A DNA stretch of 64,000 nucleotides from Theristus sp. LFF4_11. Taxonomy: Eukaryota; Nematoda; Chromadorea; Monhysterida; Xyalidae. Both the position numbers and the translations under genes were made by a program. Each line of letters begins with the position of its first letter. The stretch's first letter is position 1. The stretch lies in the NCBI GenBank assembly GCA_030248135.1, contig JASANC010005529.1:1-64000 (forward strand), in the 5' to 3' direction. The notes beneath the pieces are model-generated. The model was not told where the DNA came from, made no database searches, and saw nothing but the letters and a program-made list of their open reading frames with translations. This document shows positions 60,101-64,000 of the stretch, piece by piece.

Positions 60101-62269
60101 TTCTCGACACAATTCACTGATTCCGCCGAAAGATGGTATGTGAATTTTGAATTACATCATGCGACAGCATTTTAATCGAAAAAAAAATCACCTAACCAAC
60201 TTTCATTCCTCTCGATTCAAGCTCTTCAGCCGATCAATCATTCCATTTTGCACAGCAAACAATTACCAAGTACTGTCTTTTTCAGTTCTGCGACTCAACG
60301 CATTTGCAGAATGTAGACGCCGAAAGTAAATCAGTTCATTGCTTGATGCGGCAATTCAAAATGGATCTCCAGTGATTGCGGTCTCAGCCGTCGTATCTCA
60401 GGGACACGGGTGCCACTTCACCAATTTTGAATTGCCGCATCAAGCACCACCAACTGAGCCGCAGAACCAAAACAAAACACGACGATATATCAATTATCAA
60501 TCAATGAAAACTTGATTGACAGCAACAAAAGCTCGCAATTCGCACCTTGACTTTTCCCTTCAGCTCGGTCGCGGCAGCGCGCCAATGCGGCTCCAGATTC
60601 TTGCAGTGTCCGCACCACGGCGCAAAGAACTCGACCAGCACCATGTCCTCCGTGTTCAGCACCTCCTCGTCGAAGTTGGCGTCCGTCAGCTCGACGACGT
60701 CCTCGGCGTTGCCCTGTGTTATTTGTGCAGTTTTCTGTTTTTTTTATATTTGAGAACCCAGTTGATGGGTTTTGTCTTGGTCGATTTTTTAGCGCCGTTC
60801 TATCTGTTCTATTAGAATAGAATCTAATCTTAGAACTACACACACACTGTACAGGCAACCAATCAGCGAGTGAATCATTTTTCTAAACACTCGTTGTTGT
60901 TTTTTTGCTCTCAGACAAATGCCTCGATTTGTCATCTGCTGTGGATCCTGGAAAAATCGCACGCGTCGAAGAACGGAAAAACTCCGACCTTCGCGCATGA
61001 TCAACAAAATTTCGCCGCGGATCTCTCAGACTCGTCATCTTTGTATCGTCATTGAGCAAAAAAAACGAGAAAACTTGATAGACACTTTCCAATACACAAT
61101 CAAACGCAGACATTTACAAACAATTCAAACATTCAAAACAATTGATTTCACAAATCAGCGTTCTTTTTTTAAAATCACCAACTTTTGGCGGGTCCTTTTT
61201 GCCGCCGCCGCTTGATCCACCGCCTCCCGACGATTTGCCGCCGATTCTCTCCTGGACCATCTTCTTCAATTCGGCCATTCCAGCATCAGCGAGGCCTTGC
61301 GCCGTTCGCGGACCTGAAGCGTGATAAAAAAATTCACTAAATTAAATTCTTTAAAAAGTTTAAAAATAAAAATTTACTCCACATCGTGCGGAATCATAGA
61401 CCTCTCGCACCGAAAACACCGCACCTCGTCGTTACTATTATTGATTTTTACGAAACTCATGAGTGTTCGCCAGAAAAAAAACCGATTTCGAAGTGTGTCA
61501 AGGCCAACAAATCAACAGTCGAGTACAAACAAGCGGGCACAATAAAACACAATAAAGTCTTTGCAATTTAACAATCCACACCGCCATACCGCCGTAATCG
61601 GATGGACTTTGTTTATTGGCGCCGAACACTTTCACCGTCGGGAAACCGCGCACGTTGTACGGAGCGCCGACCGACTGATGCTGGGTCATATCGACGGCGC
61701 CAACTTTCACAATGCCCTGGCAAGAGAAATTGCGACGTTTCTCGCGAAAAAACGGATTTTTTCTTGCAACACTCGCTTGCTTTTCTTTCGTTTCAAAAAG
61801 AAAAACACCAAAAAACTCTGGTTTTTCACCTTCAACACTTTCGCTCCCTTTTCATATTCAGGCGCAAACGATTTGCAGTGGCCGCACCTGTGAAACGACG
61901 AAAACAACATAAACTAGTCAGTCAGATTGGAATCACAAACATTCGACAAGGCACCCGTTTGTCACTCTGACATCAGACACTAAAACTCTTGGTCATTCAG
62001 TTCGAATTATCAGTAGAACGAAAGTTTATATAATGCATCATTTGTCAGATCAGAGAAGAGAAAAACAGAAGAGCAAGATTTGAAAAAATACTGGAAGAGC
62101 ACAAGATCAGAACAAAACCGTTCCACCGGCACCAACCATGGCGCGTAGAACTCAACGATCCAAACGGCGTCGCTGTCGATCACTTTCGACTGAAAATTCG
62201 AGGCGGTCAATTCGACGACGTCGGAGTTGGCGGCGTACATGCAGACCGCGAGCCTGGTACAAATGGCCG
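57131..62269 (-). CDS. PDIA6: Protein disulfide isomerase A6 (P5); 5' exon unresolved
   Basis: Eleven exons: 62269-62137, 61887-61830, 61716-61590, 61313-61183, 60713-60546, 59799-59596, 58795-58641, 58470-58398, 58203-58155, 57926-57793, 57202-57131 (stop TGA). All phases match and there are 434 complete codons. PDIA6 forms and rearranges disulfides in the ER lumen. Two thioredoxin domains each keep the CGHC site ([12 protein letters not shown] and [12 protein letters not shown]) and the cis-Pro loop ([20 protein letters not shown]). A Gly/Ser linker separates them, and the redox-inactive b domain follows ([34 protein letters not shown]). The acidic tail [12 protein letters not shown] ends in KTEL, a KDEL-type retrieval signal. 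The first exon listed starts inside the signal peptide ([12 protein letters not shown]); the upstream exon carrying the ATG was not found. Confidence 0.95.
59095..59260. repeat. Degenerate tandem repeat, about 28-bp unit
   Basis: Five or six units of the form CTTCAGACTAGGACTTCACC with variable spacers. Similar single units occur near 5170 and 52968. It lies in a PDIA6 intron. Confidence 0.7.
59446..59540. mobile_element. Short inverted-repeat element, family B, copy 3
   Basis: GCAGCATTCATGAAGCA and TGCTTCATGAATGCCCC ends enclose about 60 bp, including GTGACGCGCAGC. A SINE-head-like GGCCTCGGTGGTGTAACACT lies just before it (59413-59433). PDIA6 intron. Confidence 0.7.
60285..60475. mobile_element. 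Inverted-repeat element, family C (well preserved)
   Basis: TTCTGCGACTCAACGCATTT and CTTGATGCGGCAATTCAAAA on the left, with the mirror TTTTGAATTGCCGCATCAAG and CTGAGCCGCAGAACCAA on the right. PDIA6 intron 5. Confidence 0.75.
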
Positions 62270-64000
62270 CTGGAATGGAAGAAGAAAAGGTGGAAGAAAG
62301 AATTCAATCCGAACAAAGATGCAATCCGAAGAGCACTTTTTATCATAGCTGTTTTGGGGATAAATCCATCTGAGAGGTCGTTTCGGCTCATCTATATCCC
62401 CCAAGTCCCCAACCCCCAGTTCTGGAACAGCGTTGCTTCTTATGACTTCGTTTCATGAGAAAAACTTGCTTTGGCAACGAAAACCCACCAACAAATGCAA
62501 CAACAGTGCCCACTGTTCTTGATGGCGTCATTGTTCAGACAGCAGCAGTCGAGTCGACCCGGTAACTGGGGACGAAGACTGGGAGGAAAGCAAACACAGC
62601 CAAAAAAACGATGACACGCGGCGATTTGGTGCGATTCACAAAAAAACAACGACTCCACTTTGTCGGTTTCGAAAACTGCAAGCAAAGAATAAATGGAGTA
62701 AGGAAGGACGGCTGGGAGGGATAAGACGGGGGGCGTACGGCACATTTATGAAGATGAAGATGGTATGTGCTTGATACAAACTTTATGTGAGGAAAAAATG
62801 CCAAAATGCGACCGCCATCCATCACCAATCAATTAGCATAGCATCACAATTGCAAACCAAAAAAAGTAAATTAAAAACAAACAAAAAGTGTCGGAATTCA
62901 GCTGTTGTTGCTCTTTTTATGCGCAAAGACAGAAATCTAAATCAAAAAAAACACACGAAAACAGACGAAACGGAACGGACAATTAAATGCGCGTGTAGCT
63001 CTCTCACGAAATTGTGAGCTCATCCAGACTTGTCGTTCGCTGATTGGTCAATTCGTGCTCTTTCGACCAATCATAAACCAAAGTAGGTGGAGTTTTGTTT
63101 TGATGCACATCAAAACAGACTGCACTTGATAGCGTGCGGCCCGCCGCGGAGCGCAGCAGAAGCTAAGCTGCACAAAAATAATTTTTATTGACTTTTCGTT
63201 TTCAAATGTTCAGTAGTTAGTTAGTGAAACTTACATCGAAACGAAGGTCAGAAACACTGCGGTTGCAGTTAGCAGTTTTACAAAATGCTACGGATATGCA
63301 CAAAACAAAAATATTATTGATCGTTAGAGTAATAGACTGTGGCTGTCGGTGTCGGCGTTGTGGCTGAGCGATATTGCTTTTTTATGCCACAGACAGTGTA
63401 GTGTCACAAATTTTTTGACGTTAAAAAATAAAAAATAACAATAAAAAATTTTAGAGAAAATAGTGGAGGGAAAACTAGTTTGACGATCACGATTAATTAG
63501 ACGGGCGCCCGACAGCTGCCAGAATTAGGATTAGCGCATGTCAAATTTGAAGTTTTCCAATGAGGGGAAATGCGGGGCGGTTCGTAATTGCGCACGTTGA
63601 TTAAGAACTTCGATCTTAACACAACACAATTACTGAGAAAAAACAACTGCAAACACGACGCGATGCGACACGGCAGCGACCAGCCAGAGGGCGCACTCAA
63701 TGCCGTGCACAGTACTCATGCTGGACATTTTCATTCATGTTGAGACCAAAAAATATAGCTAAGCTACTTTTAATATTTGAAAGTGGAAAACAATCATTGG
63801 CTGAGTGAAATGTGTCAGAGTAGGTAGGTTTACTGTACTGTTTTTGTTCAACTGTCACCACGTGTGGTTTGGCTACTTTGACTTTCATATTGGCAAGATT
63901 TCTTTTATAACGGTTCGGAGAGAACTGGGTTGGACAAAAAACTAGGTTTTGGTTGGCGTTTTGACGCGATGGGGAATTGGGGGTTCACTCTTCTTTGCAC
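62270..64000. other. Upstream region of PDIA6; no supported gene
   Basis: This should hold the PDIA6 promoter and the missing signal-peptide exon. No open frame here joins the first mapped exon in the required phase. A 29-codon hydrophobic frame at 63720-63632 (minus) starts MSTVHGIECALWLVAAVS but offers only phase 0 donors, so it was not used. A polypyrimidine tract just before 62269 marks a genuine acceptor. Otherwise AT-rich, with a compact GC-richer stretch near 63135-63170. Confidence 0.45.

Noticed and set aside
62137..62391. Frame starting MIKSALRIASLFGLNSFF running into the first PDIA6 exon
   Set aside because: It reads the exon in the wrong frame. Its hydrophobicity comes from the polypyrimidine tract of the acceptor.
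63632..63720. Hydrophobic frame MSTVHGIECALWLVAAVS as the missing PDIA6 signal exon
   Set aside because: All usable GT donors in it are phase 0, while the first mapped PDIA6 exon needs phase 1, so the join breaks the frame.

Overview
The window looks like animal nuclear DNA, most likely from a nematode. Genes are split into many short GC-rich exons. Introns are AT-rich and follow GT..AG rules with acceptors close to TTTTCAG. The encoded proteins are metazoan (MVB12, PDIA6, LSM6, malic enzyme, an FkbM-type methyltransferase), and one gene encodes a cysteine-rich secreted protein of a nematode-like type. The nematode call is an inference; metazoan is secure. All gene models were built by hand from splice-site phase and protein-family knowledge, with no transcript evidence.

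Layout: 121-5375 (+) a charged disordered protein, 5' end outside the window; 7424-10427 (-) a secreted glycine-rich protein made of duplicated cassette exons; 11270-13472 (-) a membrane-anchored FkbM-type methyltransferase; 16022-22736 (+) a secreted cysteine-rich protein; 23269-23814 (+) a two-exon, two-helix membrane micropeptide; 25046-41729 (+) the malic enzyme locus; 43463-44277 a fold-back element; 44395-49940 a satellite with 1281-bp higher-order repeats; 50397-51499 (+) LSM6; 52545-55832 (-) MVB12 (ESCRT-I); 57131-62269 (-) PDIA6 (ER protein disulfide isomerase); then gene-poor sequence to the end.

The most notable feature is the malic enzyme locus. Three tandem N-terminal cassettes of five exons, each with its own ATG and all ending in the same splice phase, precede a single set of nine C-terminal exons. 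This resembles a protocadherin-style variable/constant arrangement: alternative N-terminal domains could be joined to one shared nucleotide-binding half. Exon 4 of cassettes 1 and 2 is nearly identical although the other exons have diverged, which suggests gene conversion. A hAT-like element lies directly before the ATG of cassette 3, and a SINE lies directly before an exon of cassette 2.

The non-coding DNA is dense in small mobile elements: a tRNA-derived SINE family (four copies), at least four families of short inverted-repeat elements, four hAT-like non-autonomous elements with recognisable 7-8 bp target duplications, and a mariner/Tc1-like remnant nested inside another element. Several sit within a few bases of splice sites or a start codon.
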